DNA from: an uncultured Bacilli bacterium
GTDB taxonomy: Bacteria > Bacillota_I > Bacilli_A > RF39 > UBA660
Reading direction: 5' to 3'
Assembly (NCBI GenBank): GCA_934179675.1
Contig: CAKPQS010000002.1
Location: forward strand, 1-64,000
DNA length: 64,000 nt
In this document: in pieces, positions 28,385 through 36,490 of the stretch
Layout of the letters: each line of letters starts with the position of its first letter
How positions within the stretch are numbered: position 1 is the first letter of the stretch
Program-made: the position numbers and the translations under genes
Notes under the pieces: generated by a model
What the model was told of the DNA's origin: nothing
The model's database searches: none
The model's input: the letters and a program-made list of their open reading frames with translations, nothing else

Positions 28385-28793
28385 ATTTAATTATGAAATA
28401 ATAGATACCATTGAATGTGGAATAGTATTAAAGGGAACTGAAATTAAGTCAATAAGAGCAGGAAAAGCAAATATTAAAGATAGTTATGGAATTATAAAAA
28501 ATAATGAAGTATATATATTAAATATGCATATTAGTACTTATGAAAATGGTGGTGTATTTAATCATGATGAAACAAGAACAAGAAAACTTTTGCTGCACAA
28601 AAATCAAATCTTAAAATTAAAAAATAAATTAGAACTAGATGGATTTACATTAGTACCATTAAAATTGTATTTTGTAAATGGCCGAGCTAAAATAGAACTT
28701 GGATTATGTAGAGGAAAAAAAATATATGATAAAAGGGAAAGTTCTAAAAAAAGAGATATTGAAAGAGAATTAAAAAAGCAATATAAAGTATAA
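28359..28793 (+). CDS. smpB: SsrA-binding protein SmpB
   Basis: 144 residues. SmpB motifs: NRKARFNYEI, GIVLKGTEIKSIRAGKANI.DSY, LNMHIS.YE and the basic C-terminal tail KKIYDKRESSKKRDIERE. It binds tmRNA and guides it into stalled ribosomes. It starts inside rnr behind AAGGAGGA and is followed by a terminator and the tmRNA gene. Confidence 0.97.
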   Translation: MEILNRKARFNYEIIDTIECGIVLKGTEIKSIRAGKANIKDSYGIIKNNEVYILNMHISTYENGGVFNHDETRTRKLLLHKNQILKLKNKLELDGFTLVPLKLYFVNGRAKIELGLCRGKKIYDKRESSKKRDIERELKKQYKV

Positions 28794-28799
28794 AAAATG

Positions 28800-28830
28800 A
28801 AAAGTAAACATTAAAATAGTTTACTTTTTT
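28800..28830 (+). terminator. Terminator after smpB
   Basis: 9-bp stem AAAGTAAAC / GTTTACTTT (28801-28809, 28819-28827), loop ATTAAAATA, followed by T. The stretch from here to the ssrA promoter holds nothing I recognise. Confidence 0.85.
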
Positions 28831-28987
28831 GGGCTAGATGTAATATATATTAAGATATTTAATATAGAATTAAAAAAATGTGGAATTATTGATATAAGAA
28901 ATTATAAAAGATAGTTTTATTCACATTATAAATTTAGATGAATAAAAAATATATGAAAATTTAATTCCTTCAATCATACAAAATACC

Positions 28988-29015
28988 TTGCAATAATAAT
29001 AAATTATGGTATAAT
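28988..29015 (+). promoter_or_regulatory. ssrA promoter
   Basis: TTGCAA (28988-28993), 16-base spacer and TATAAT (29010-29015), about 30 bases before the tmRNA 5' end. Confidence 0.75.
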
Positions 29016-29045
29016 ATTTTTTATAGGGATAACCTATTAACTATT

Positions 29046-29380
29046 GGGGATGCCAGGTTTCGACAGAAATATGAGAGTATTGGCCGCAAGTCGTAGGAAC
29101 ACGTTACGAACAAAAATAAAATAACTGGAAACAGAAATCAATTAGCTTTCGCTTAATATAAGAAGGCGCTTCACTTAATTTTCTCCCATGAAATTATTTG
29201 GGGCTCATTTAATGGGATATATTAGTTTATTTGCCTAGATAAATTAATGAATAATAAAGGCTACTAAATTAGGGATTGCTAGTTATCAACTTTCTTTAGG
29301 ACATTTATTAACTAGATAAACTTGTAGAAACTGATAGATGATTATTTTTGGACAGGATTTCAATATCCTCATCTCCACCA
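29046..29380 (+). ncRNA. ssrA: Transfer-messenger RNA (tmRNA)
   Basis: The 5' end GGGGATG and 3' end CATCTCC-ACCA pair as a 7-bp acceptor stem (one G-U), the CCA is encoded, and the conserved GGTTTCGACAG follows the 5' end. The tag ORF ends TTA GCT TTC GCT TAA (29142-29156). Reading back gives NKNKITGNRNQLAFA, possibly preceded by Thr from ACG at 29106; the resume codon is inferred. Tags ending in AFA are known from Mollicutes. About 335 bases. Works with SmpB and RNase R, encoded just upstream. Confidence 0.95.
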
Positions 29381-29389
29381 TAAGAAATC

Positions 29390-29416
29390 AAAGATTCATT
29401 TTTTGAATCTTTTTTA
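29390..29416 (+). terminator. ssrA terminator
   Basis: 9-bp stem AAAGATTCA / TGAATCTTT (29390-29398, 29404-29412), loop of T, then TTTAG. Confidence 0.85.
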
Positions 29417-29472
29417 GTTATATTAAATATATGATATTTTTATAAGAACATATTTTATAATGAGGTGATAAA

Positions 29473-30045
29473 ATGTCTAGATTAATAAAAGACAAAAATA
29501 TATCTATAACTCAAAAATATGGTAAAAATCATACAGGAATAGATATCATAGGAACAGTAGGAGGTAATTCTTACATAAAAGCACATACTGATGGTACAGT
29601 ATATAAAATTGTAGATGGAAGAAATAATGATACAAATACTAAAGGAGCAAATAGATATGGAAACTATATCCAATTAAAACATAAAGGTGGTTATTATACT
29701 TTGTATGCTCATTTACAAAAAGGCTTAAAATTAAAAGTAGGCGATAAAGTAAAACAAGGCGATATAATAGGAATTATGGGTAATTCAGGAAACGCTTATG
29801 GAACACATCTTCATTTTGAAGTAAGAAAACCAGATAACTATGTTATAGATCCTGAAAATTATTTAGAAAATAATTTGCCAAATGAAGAAGATGATATTAA
29901 ATTATATTATAGGGTACACTTGTTAAAAGAAAATAAATGGTTGTCATGGATAAAACAAAACAATAATGAAAATCCTAATAGTTATGATTATGCAGGAATA
30001 TATGGAAAAGAAATAGATGGTATTCAAATCAAAGTAGAAAAATAA
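29473..30045 (+). CDS. M23 peptidase without signal peptide, endolysin-like
   Basis: 190 residues. The LytM/M23 zinc site is complete: HTGIDI (first His and Asp, about 21-26), YTLYAHL and THLHFEV (about 113-119). It cuts peptidoglycan cross-bridges. The C-terminal 50 residues (YRVHLLKENKWLSWI ... YAGIYGKEIDGIQI) resemble a ChW (clostridial hydrophobic W) wall-binding repeat. There is no signal peptide, as in phage or prophage endolysins, yet no holin or phage gene is nearby. GAGGTGATAAA precedes the ATG. It could be a domesticated phage lysin. Confidence 0.8.
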   Translation: MSRLIKDKNISITQKYGKNHTGIDIIGTVGGNSYIKAHTDGTVYKIVDGRNNDTNTKGANRYGNYIQLKHKGGYYTLYAHLQKGLKLKVGDKVKQGDIIGIMGNSGNAYGTHLHFEVRKPDNYVIDPENYLENNLPNEEDDIKLYYRVHLLKENKWLSWIKQNNNENPNSYDYAGIYGKEIDGIQIKVEK

Positions 30046-30067
30046 TAACTTAATTTTATAAAAATAT

Positions 30068-30097
30068 TTGCATTTATTATATATCATGGTGTAAAAT
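30068..30097 (+). promoter_or_regulatory. Probable murE promoter
   Basis: TTGCAT (30068-30073), 18-base spacer and TAAAAT (30092-30097). About 60 bases of untranslated leader with two hairpins follow. Confidence 0.45.
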
Positions 30098-30106
30098 GTA
30101 TATGGA

Positions 30107-30142
30107 ATGGTAAGTTTTACCATAAACTAGAAATTATCTAGT
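30107..30142 (+). promoter_or_regulatory. Two small hairpins in the murE leader
   Basis: ATGGTA / TACCAT (30107-30112, 30118-30123) and ACTAGA / TCTAGT (30126-30131, 30137-30142), side by side 24 bases before the ribosome site. Neither has a T-run. They are not a riboswitch class I recognise; a protein operator or mRNA stabiliser is possible. Confidence 0.4.
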
Positions 30143-30166
30143 ATAACATCTATTTTGGGAGGAAAA

Positions 30167-31624
30167 ATGAAAAAATTAAATGAATTAATTGACTTAAAAG
30201 AAAATATAGATCTAGAAATTGATAATTTAAACGATGATTCAAGAAATATAAAAGAAAAAGGATTATTTTTTGCAATCAAAGGTTTAACAAATGATGGAAA
30301 CAAATATATAGAATCAGCTATAAAAAATGGAGCTGTTGCAATTGTAACAGAAGAAGATATAGAAGCAAGTATTCCAGTAATTAAAGTAAATGATGTTCAA
30401 ATGACATATAATAATGCATTAAATATTTTTTATAATAAACCATTAGATAAAATAAAAATAATATCAGTAACTGGTACAGATGGAAAAACAACAGTTGCAG
30501 AAATAATTTATCAATTATTAAATAATTATACAAAAATAGGATATATAGGAACAAATGGTATAAAATATAAAAAATTTAAAATGGATAATCCTCATACTAC
30601 ACCATTACCAGATGTATTATTTAGTGCTTTGAATGAATTTGTTAATTTAGGATGTGAGTATGTTGTAATGGAATCATCTTCAGAACGATTAGCAACTAAA
30701 AAATTAGACAAAATAAATTTTGATGTTTCTATTTTTACAAATCTATCAAGAGATCATTTAGACACTCATAAAACAATGGAAAATTATGCATTAGCAAAGG
30801 CAAAAAGTTTTGAACAATTAAAACCAGATGGTCTAGGAATAGTAAATTATGATGATAGCTATAAAGAATATTTTATAACAAAATGTAATGGTAAATGTTT
30901 AACATATTCATTAAAAGATAGTAATGCTGATATATATGCAAGTCATATTTTAGTAAGATATAATCGTTTAGAATTTGATATAGATGGTATTTATGGACAT
31001 CACCATGTTATATCACATATATCAGGAGAATTTAATGTTTATAATCTAATGAGTGCGATTTTATGTTTGAAACATTTAGGATATGATACCAAAAGTATTA
31101 TTAAAAATATAGCTTTATTAAAACCAATTGATGCTAGACAACTATTAATAAAAACAAACTTTGGCTTTAATATTATGATAGATTATGCACATACAGCCAA
31201 TGCTTTTAAAAATTTATATAATTATATGAAAAATACTTTTAGTGGAAGATGTATTGTTGTAACTGGAGCACCAGGAGGTCGTGATGAAAGAAGAATGATT
31301 GAAATGGCCAATTATTGTACAGAAACAGTTGATTATTGCTATTTTACAATCGATGATGCAAGAGATTCTGATCCAAACTATCTTCTTAATTTAATGGTAA
31401 GTGAAACAAAAAAAGATAATTATGAATTAATTATTGATCGTGATGAAGCTATAAAAAAAGCTTTAATGAACGCTAAAAAAGGAGATTTAGTATTTGTACT
31501 TGGAAAAGGATTGGAAAAATATCAATTAACAAAAGGCAAAAATGTAGCACGACCAAATGATGTTGAATCATGTAAAAAAGTACTAAAATATCTTGAAAAA
31601 TGTAATGAAAAAAATGTCATTTAG
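30167..31624 (+). CDS. murE: UDP-N-acetylmuramyl-tripeptide synthetase MurE
   Basis: 485 residues from the ATG at 30167, chosen because GGGAGGA lies 4-10 bases upstream (the in-frame TTG at 30155 precedes it). Mur ligase motifs: SVTGTDGKTT (about 101-109), HTTPLPDVL, VMESSSERLATKKL (family E-S-S) and FTNLSRDHLDTHKTMENY. It adds the third amino acid to UDP-MurNAc-L-Ala-D-Glu. The specificity motif that reads DNPR in meso-DAP enzymes and DNPA in Lys enzymes is DDAR here, so the added residue cannot be named from it. It converges on murF with an 8-base overlap and shared terminator. Confidence 0.93.
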   Translation: MKKLNELIDLKENIDLEIDNLNDDSRNIKEKGLFFAIKGLTNDGNKYIESAIKNGAVAIVTEEDIEASIPVIKVNDVQMTYNNALNIFYNKPLDKIKIISVTGTDGKTTVAEIIYQLLNNYTKIGYIGTNGIKYKKFKMDNPHTTPLPDVLFSALNEFVNLGCEYVVMESSSERLATKKLDKINFDVSIFTNLSRDHLDTHKTMENYALAKAKSFEQLKPDGLGIVNYDDSYKEYFITKCNGKCLTYSLKDSNADIYASHILVRYNRLEFDIDGIYGHHHVISHISGEFNVYNLMSAILCLKHLGYDTKSIIKNIALLKPIDARQLLIKTNFGFNIMIDYAHTANAFKNLYNYMKNTFSGRCIVVTGAPGGRDERRMIEMANYCTETVDYCYFTIDDARDSDPNYLLNLMVSETKKDNYELIIDRDEAIKKALMNAKKGDLVFVLGKGLEKYQLTKGKNVARPNDVESCKKVLKYLEKCNEKNVI

Positions 31625-31636
31625 ACATTTTTTTTT
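31608..31636. terminator. Bidirectional terminator between murE and murF
   Basis: 11-bp stem with A-run on one side and T-run on the other (31608-31618 / 31624-31634), loop ATTTA. The murE TAG and the murF stop both fall inside the hairpin. Confidence 0.9.
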
Positions 31637-33203
31637 CATTAAACAAATCAGGTAAATCATTTTCAAGCAAAACATAAGTTTTATTATCTCTTAATTTTTC
31701 AATTAAAGTAAAAGCATCTTTAACATCATTTAAAACAAATATTTTATTTTTATCATAATTATTACTTAATAAACCATTATATATAGGTTTTGTTTGCTTT
31801 TTTCCAATCAATATTGTATAATCAGCAACTTTACTAATTTGTCTTCCAAACTCGTAATTAGCGTCATATTCTTTATCCTTTAATTCAATCATACCAGGTG
31901 TTACAATTATTTTTCTTCCAGGCATTAAATCTAAAACATCAACTGCCATTTTAGATCCAACAGGATTTGAATTATAAGCATCATCAATAATTGTATAATT
32001 TTGTAATTTTTTAACTTGTAATCTATGTTCAATTGGTTTTATATTAGAAACACCTTTAATCATTTCATCATAACTTAATCCAAGTTCATAAGCTATAGCT
32101 AAAGCTGCTAGTATATTATATATATTTGGTTTTTCAAAAAGACATGTTTTTAAGGATATTTTTTTATTATCTTTTTTGAATATACAATCAAATGTAGTAC
32201 CTTCATAAGTATATTTTATATTTGTTGCATATATATCGGCTTTATTATCAATTCCAATCCAAATAATTTTGCACTTATTCTTAATTTTATATTCAACTTG
32301 TTTAGGATCATCAGCATTTAATACTCCGATCCCATTTTCTGGTAAATTTTCAATAAGTTCAAATTTAGCTTTTTGAATATTTTCAATTGTTTTAAAATTT
32401 TCAAGATGAGCGATTCCAATATTTGTAATTATTCCATATTTAGGCTTTACAATATCACAAGATCTCTTTACATCATTTGATTTTTTATCGGCAACTGACA
32501 TTTCAGCAATAAATATTTCCTCGAATTTATCTAAATAATTATTTATAGTTTTCATTAAACCAAGTGGTGTATTTAAATTACCTGGTGAAGCATAAGTTCT
32601 ATATTTAACACTTAAAATATCATGTAAAATATTTTTACTACTTGTTTTACCATATGAACCAGTAATACCAATATTAATAGTATTTAACTCTTTTAGTTTT
32701 TTTCTTGCTTTCTTTTTATAATGATTATATATTATTTTTTCAATAGGTAAATTAATCAAAAAAGCTATATATACTTGATAATAAGCTAAAATAGCTAAAA
32801 TAGATAAAGAACTAATTAAAATATAATAATTATTTATTTTATAATTTAAATATAACATTAAAATATTTAATAATATTGTTGTAAAAATTAGTCTTTTAAT
32901 TCTGAAAGTATAAACAAGTGGTAATTTAACTTGATCATTTCTTTTTAAATTATATCTATAAAAAAATAAAATTAAATAAAATATAAATAATATTATAAAA
33001 ATTAATAAATTATTATTAAATAAAGGTAAAATAATTAAAAATAAACCAAATAGATCAGGTGTTATAATAGTTTTATATTTATTTTTGATAATCCAATTAA
33101 GATATCTATTTCCCTCATTGTAAAAATTTTGTTGAAGCATTTGCATACCATGAATAATTTTTAAATATGTATATAAAAAATATGGTATTAATAATATGTA
33201 CAT
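31617..33203 (-). CDS. murF: MurF-type ligase with N-terminal membrane domain
   Basis: 528 residues from the second ATG (33203), which has CCTCCTT (AAGGAGG) 7 bases away; the ATG at 33209 touches the site. The C-terminal 350 residues are MurF: GITGSYGKTSSK (about 179-190), EMSVADKKSND, ITNIGIAHLENF, NIYNILAALAIAYE and IDDAYNSNPVGSKMAVDVL. MurF joins D-Ala-D-Ala to UDP-MurNAc-tripeptide. The first 160 residues are hydrophobic with about four to five membrane helices, where ordinary MurF has a soluble substrate-binding domain. The enzyme is probably membrane-bound. Divergent from metG, convergent with murE. Confidence 0.85.
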   Translation of the reverse strand: MYILLIPYFLYTYLKIIHGMQMLQQNFYNEGNRYLNWIIKNKYKTIITPDLFGLFLIILPLFNNNLLIFIILFIFYLILFFYRYNLKRNDQVKLPLVYTFRIKRLIFTTILLNILMLYLNYKINNYYILISSLSILAILAYYQVYIAFLINLPIEKIIYNHYKKKARKKLKELNTINIGITGSYGKTSSKNILHDILSVKYRTYASPGNLNTPLGLMKTINNYLDKFEEIFIAEMSVADKKSNDVKRSCDIVKPKYGIITNIGIAHLENFKTIENIQKAKFELIENLPENGIGVLNADDPKQVEYKIKNKCKIIWIGIDNKADIYATNIKYTYEGTTFDCIFKKDNKKISLKTCLFEKPNIYNILAALAIAYELGLSYDEMIKGVSNIKPIEHRLQVKKLQNYTIIDDAYNSNPVGSKMAVDVLDLMPGRKIIVTPGMIELKDKEYDANYEFGRQISKVADYTILIGKKQTKPIYNGLLSNNYDKNKIFVLNDVKDAFTLIEKLRDNKTYVLLENDLPDLFNEKKMSK

Positions 33204-33326
33204 AAACATTCCTCCTTAAATATTATAGCAGATATATAGTTTTTTTTAAATAAATACTTTAAAAAAACACAATTTTATGGTATAGTATCTACGTGTTTGA
33301 AAAAAATAAAGAAAAGGGATGATAAA

Positions 33327-34928
33327 ATGAAAAGAAACATTTTAATAGGAGGAGCATGGCCTTACGCTAATTATTTATTACATATTGGTCATTTATCAGC
33401 ACTACTTCCAGGAGATGTAATTGCACGATATTACAGAGGAAATGGTGATAATGTAGTATATGTATCAGGTACCGATTCCCATGGAACTCCAATAACTCAA
33501 CGAGCAAAGAAAGAAAATAAAACTCCTGAACAAATAGCATCTTTCTATCATGAAGAATTTAAAAAATCATTTTTAAAAGCTGAATTTTCTTATGATTATT
33601 ATGGATGTACTTTTGAAAAATATCATGAAGATGAAGTAAAAAAATTATTTAAACTTATTTATGATAATGGTTATATTTATGAAAAAGAAGAAAATGAAGA
33701 CTTTTGTCCTAAATGCAATATATTTTTATCTGATAGAGATATAATAGGAACATGTCCAAAATGTGGAGGTCATGCAACAGGTGAGCAGTGTGATGACTGT
33801 TTAACAACTTTGGAAGCTAAAGAAGTATTAAATAAAAAATGTAAAAATTGTTTGGAAAATACTATTACTAAACCTAATAAACACTTATATTTTAAATTAT
33901 CAGCTTTTCAAGATGAAATTAATAAATATGTTGAAAATCATAAAGATAAATGGCGCAAAAATGCATATGGTGAAACTAAAAAGTTTTTATCAATGGGTTT
34001 AATTGATAGGGCTGCAACACGTGAATTATCTTGGGGAATAGAAGTACCAATTTCTGGTTATGAAGATAAAAGAATATATGTTTGGATAGAGGCTGTTATG
34101 GGTTATTTATCAACATGTAAAAAAGTATTAGAAGAAAAAAATATGAATTTTGAAGAATTTATAAAAGATCCTAATTTAAAATCTTATTATGCTCATGGCA
34201 AAGATAATATACCATTCCATACTGTAATTTATCCTGCTTTAATTATGGCAATGAAAAATAATTATAATTTACCAGAATATATTGTATCTGGCGAATATAT
34301 AAATATGAATGATGAAAAAATGAGTAAATCAAAGGGTAATTTATTAACTGTTAATGATTTAGTTGACATGTATGGTGCAGAAACAATAAGATATTATATG
34401 ATTGCAAATGGTCCTGAAAAAAAAGATGTTAATTTCACAAAAAGTGATTTAATTCAAGCACATAATAAATTTTTAGTTGGTGTTTTAGGTAATTTTGTTA
34501 ATAGAAATTTATCATTTATATCTAAAAAATTTGATGGCAATATAACAGAAGGTAATATTGATCCAAAAATAAGAGAAATAACAAAAGAAAAATATCAAAA
34601 AATAGGTTTATTAATTGAACAAGCTGAATTAAAAAGTGCTTTAGAAGAAGTATTTGATTATATTAATTTAGGAAATAAATATTATGATGAAAATACACCA
34701 TGGGTAGCAGTTAAAGAAGACATAAATAAATTTAATGATATTACATATACATGTATTTACATGATTAGTAATATTGCTAATTTAATTAATCCATTTTTAC
34801 CAGAAACTAGTAAAAAAATAAAATTAATGTTAAATTTAAATGATTTTAAATGGGATGAAGAAAATATAAAAGGCAATATAAAAATAAATAATTTACAATT
34901 ATTATTTAATCGAATTGATGAAGTTTAG
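33327..34928 (+). CDS. metG: Methionyl-tRNA synthetase
   Basis: 533 residues from the ATG at 33327 (MKRNILIGGAWPYANYLLHIGHL), which has AGGGATGAT upstream; the TTG at 33297 only extends the frame. The class I signature HIGH is YLLHIGHL and the KMSKS loop is EKMSKSKGN (about 330-338). A double zinc knuckle is visible (CPKCNIF, CPKCGG, CDDC, CKNC, about 130-180). It charges tRNA-Met. No C-terminal tRNA-binding EMAP-like domain is present, so this is the short form. A terminator overlaps the stop. Confidence 0.96.
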   Translation: MKRNILIGGAWPYANYLLHIGHLSALLPGDVIARYYRGNGDNVVYVSGTDSHGTPITQRAKKENKTPEQIASFYHEEFKKSFLKAEFSYDYYGCTFEKYHEDEVKKLFKLIYDNGYIYEKEENEDFCPKCNIFLSDRDIIGTCPKCGGHATGEQCDDCLTTLEAKEVLNKKCKNCLENTITKPNKHLYFKLSAFQDEINKYVENHKDKWRKNAYGETKKFLSMGLIDRAATRELSWGIEVPISGYEDKRIYVWIEAVMGYLSTCKKVLEEKNMNFEEFIKDPNLKSYYAHGKDNIPFHTVIYPALIMAMKNNYNLPEYIVSGEYINMNDEKMSKSKGNLLTVNDLVDMYGAETIRYYMIANGPEKKDVNFTKSDLIQAHNKFLVGVLGNFVNRNLSFISKKFDGNITEGNIDPKIREITKEKYQKIGLLIEQAELKSALEEVFDYINLGNKYYDENTPWVAVKEDINKFNDITYTCIYMISNIANLINPFLPETSKKIKLMLNLNDFKWDEENIKGNIKINNLQLLFNRIDEV

Positions 34929-34947
34929 CATAATGCTAGACTTTTTA
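34922..34947 (+). terminator. metG terminator
   Basis: 9-bp stem AGTTTAGCA / TGCTAGACT (34922-34930, 34934-34942; one T-G pair), loop TAA, then TTTT. The metG TAG (34926-34928) lies in the 5' arm. Confidence 0.85.
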
Positions 34948-34988
34948 ATTTTTTTGATATATAATTATTTTAGTTAAGGAAGATGTTT

Positions 34989-35567
34989 ATGAAAATTATT
35001 GAAAAAGTAAAAGGCTTTAATTATTTTTTGCCAATTGTATATTTTGTATTGGGACTATTAATGGTAATATTTCCAGAAACTATAAATGATATAATTAATT
35101 ATATAATTGGTGGTTTATTAATGCTTTTTGGTATAGATTATATAGTTAGATATTTATCTAATAATAAAGTAACAACATACTCAAAATATAGTTTAACAGT
35201 TGGTATAGTACCAATAATATGTGGTGTATTTCTAATATGTAATCCAGAAGTATTAGTATCAATTATACCATTTGTAGCTGGAATGATAATATTAATGGAT
35301 GCATTTGAAAAATTAAAACATGCAATTGATTTAAAGAAAATGAAATATGATGAATGGTGGGTAGATTTAATAGTTGCAATACTATTTATAGTATTTGGTA
35401 TTATAGTAATTATGAATCCGTTTGATGCCGCAAAATTATTAATAAGAATATTAGGAATATTCTTCTTGGTAGATTGTTTTATAGATGTATGGACTAATTT
35501 TTCTTATGAAAAAATTAAAATCAAAAATGGTGAAGATAAGAAAATTGTCGTAATTGATGAAAAATAG
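34989..35567 (+). CDS. HdeD/DUF308-like membrane protein
   Basis: 192 residues from the ATG at 34989 (the ATG at 34983 touches AAGGAAG). Six hydrophobic helices arranged as three pairs with repeated V-x-G-x-x-x-x-x-N/P-E-x-x features (LPIVYFVLGLLMVIFPE; GIVPIICGVFLICNPE; DLIVAILFIVFGIIVIMNP), typical of the HdeD/DUF308 family. The family includes an E. coli acid-resistance membrane protein; the function here is unknown. The C-terminal 30 residues are cytoplasmic and charged. Confidence 0.8.
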   Translation: MKIIEKVKGFNYFLPIVYFVLGLLMVIFPETINDIINYIIGGLLMLFGIDYIVRYLSNNKVTTYSKYSLTVGIVPIICGVFLICNPEVLVSIIPFVAGMIILMDAFEKLKHAIDLKKMKYDEWWVDLIVAILFIVFGIIVIMNPFDAAKLLIRILGIFFLVDCFIDVWTNFSYEKIKIKNGEDKKIVVIDEK

Positions 35568-35578
35568 AATAAAATAAG

Positions 35579-35607
35579 TTGACAAACATATATTAAATAA
35601 GTATAAT
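35579..35607 (+). promoter_or_regulatory. infC-rpmI-rplT promoter
   Basis: TTGACA (35579-35584), 17-base spacer and TATAAT (35602-35607), both consensus, about 135 bases before the infC start. Confidence 0.9.
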
Positions 35608-35609
35608 AA

Positions 35610-35730
35610 GATAGAAATTTAAAAAAAGAAAGAAGAAATATCCATTTCTCACCTGATTATAGTAGTAATAGGTAAAAAGCTTTGTTAAGTCTTTTTAAAG
35701 TGGATATTTAAACCCACTTTTTTTATGTTG
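35610..35730 (+). promoter_or_regulatory. L20-type ribosomal leader with attenuator
   Basis: A 120-base untranslated leader before infC-rpmI-rplT, the place of the L20 leader of Bacillota, by which L20 represses its operon. It ends in a terminator-like hairpin: AAAGTGG / CCACTTT (35697-35703, 35714-35720) followed by a T-run. The upstream CATTTCTCACCTGATTATAG region would form the alternative pairing. The class is assigned from position and the attenuator, not from an alignment. Confidence 0.7.
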
Positions 35731-35743
35731 GAGGTGTCGGGGT

Positions 35744-36274
35744 ATCGCAAATAAAGAAAAGAATTTGTTTATTAATGAACAAATAAGAGCAAAAGAAGTA
35801 ATGGTTATTGGACCAAAAGGTGAACAATTAGGAACTAAAATACTTAAAGATGCATTAACATTAGCGTCGTATGCAGGATTTGATTTAGTTTTAATCAATC
35901 CTAATAGTAATCCACCAGTATGTAAAATAATGGATTATAATAAATATAAGTATGAAAACAAGAAAAAAAATAAGGAAAATCTAAAAAAGCAAAGAGAAAC
36001 TAATCTTGAATTAAAAGAGTATCGTTTATCTGTTACAATTGATGTTCATGATTTTGATACAAAAGTAAAACAAGCGTCAAAGTATCTAGAAAAAGGTCAT
36101 AAAGTAAAAGCATCAATTCGTTTTCGCGGAAGAGAAATGGCACATACTGATTTAGGTCTAAAAGTTTTATTAAGATTTGCAGAAGCTTTAGAAAGTTGTT
36201 CACAAGTTGAACAAAAACCAATTTTAGAAGCTCGTACAATGACTATGATTCTAGCACCCAAAAAAGAAAAATAG
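35744..36274 (+). CDS. infC: Translation initiation factor IF-3, apparent ATC start
   Basis: 176 residues from ATC at 35744. GGAGGTG (35730-35736) is 7 bases upstream and the start A-N-K-E-K-N-L-F-I-N-E-Q-I matches the family, while no ATG exists there. IF-3 genes in other bacteria use AUU-type starts for autoregulation, since IF-3 itself discriminates against them. The N-domain (INEQIRAKEVMVIG), Lys-rich linker (KKKNKENLKKQRE) and C-domain (FRGREMAH.DLG) are intact. The TTG at 35765 would cut off conserved residues. First gene of the leader-controlled operon. Confidence 0.93.
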   Translation: MANKEKNLFINEQIRAKEVMVIGPKGEQLGTKILKDALTLASYAGFDLVLINPNSNPPVCKIMDYNKYKYENKKKNKENLKKQRETNLELKEYRLSVTIDVHDFDTKVKQASKYLEKGHKVKASIRFRGREMAHTDLGLKVLLRFAEALESCSQVEQKPILEARTMTMILAPKKEK

Positions 36275-36283
36275 GAGGATTTT

Positions 36284-36478
36284 ATGCCAAAGTTAAAAAC
36301 ACACAAAGGAACAAAGAAAGTTCTAAATATTAGACAAAGTGGTTCCATAAAAATTGGAAAACCAGGAAGCAGACATAATACAGGTAAAAAACCAGCAAGT
36401 TTCAGTAGAGCTTGTGCTAATGGATCTGCTTTAGACAAAACAGATTTAAAAAGAATAAAGAGTTTAATAGTAAAATAA
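36284..36478 (+). CDS. rpmI: 50S ribosomal protein L35
   Basis: 64 residues, basic, standard length. MPKLKTHKGTKKVLNI at the start replaces the usual K-T-x-x-x-x-K-R form; SRHNTGKKPAS and the C-terminal LDKTDLKRIKSLI match L35. AGGAGG precedes the ATG. Middle gene of infC-rpmI-rplT. Confidence 0.95.
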   Translation: MPKLKTHKGTKKVLNIRQSGSIKIGKPGSRHNTGKKPASFSRACANGSALDKTDLKRIKSLIVK

Positions 36479-36490
36479 GGAGGAAGAAAT

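Noticed and set aside
28831..28987. Possible gene or RNA between smpB and ssrA
   Set aside because: No ORF with ribosome site, no strong hairpin and no motif; left as unassigned spacer.
36097..36438. Minus-strand ORF across infC and rpmI
   Set aside because: Antisense to two conserved ribosomal-operon genes; no ribosome site.
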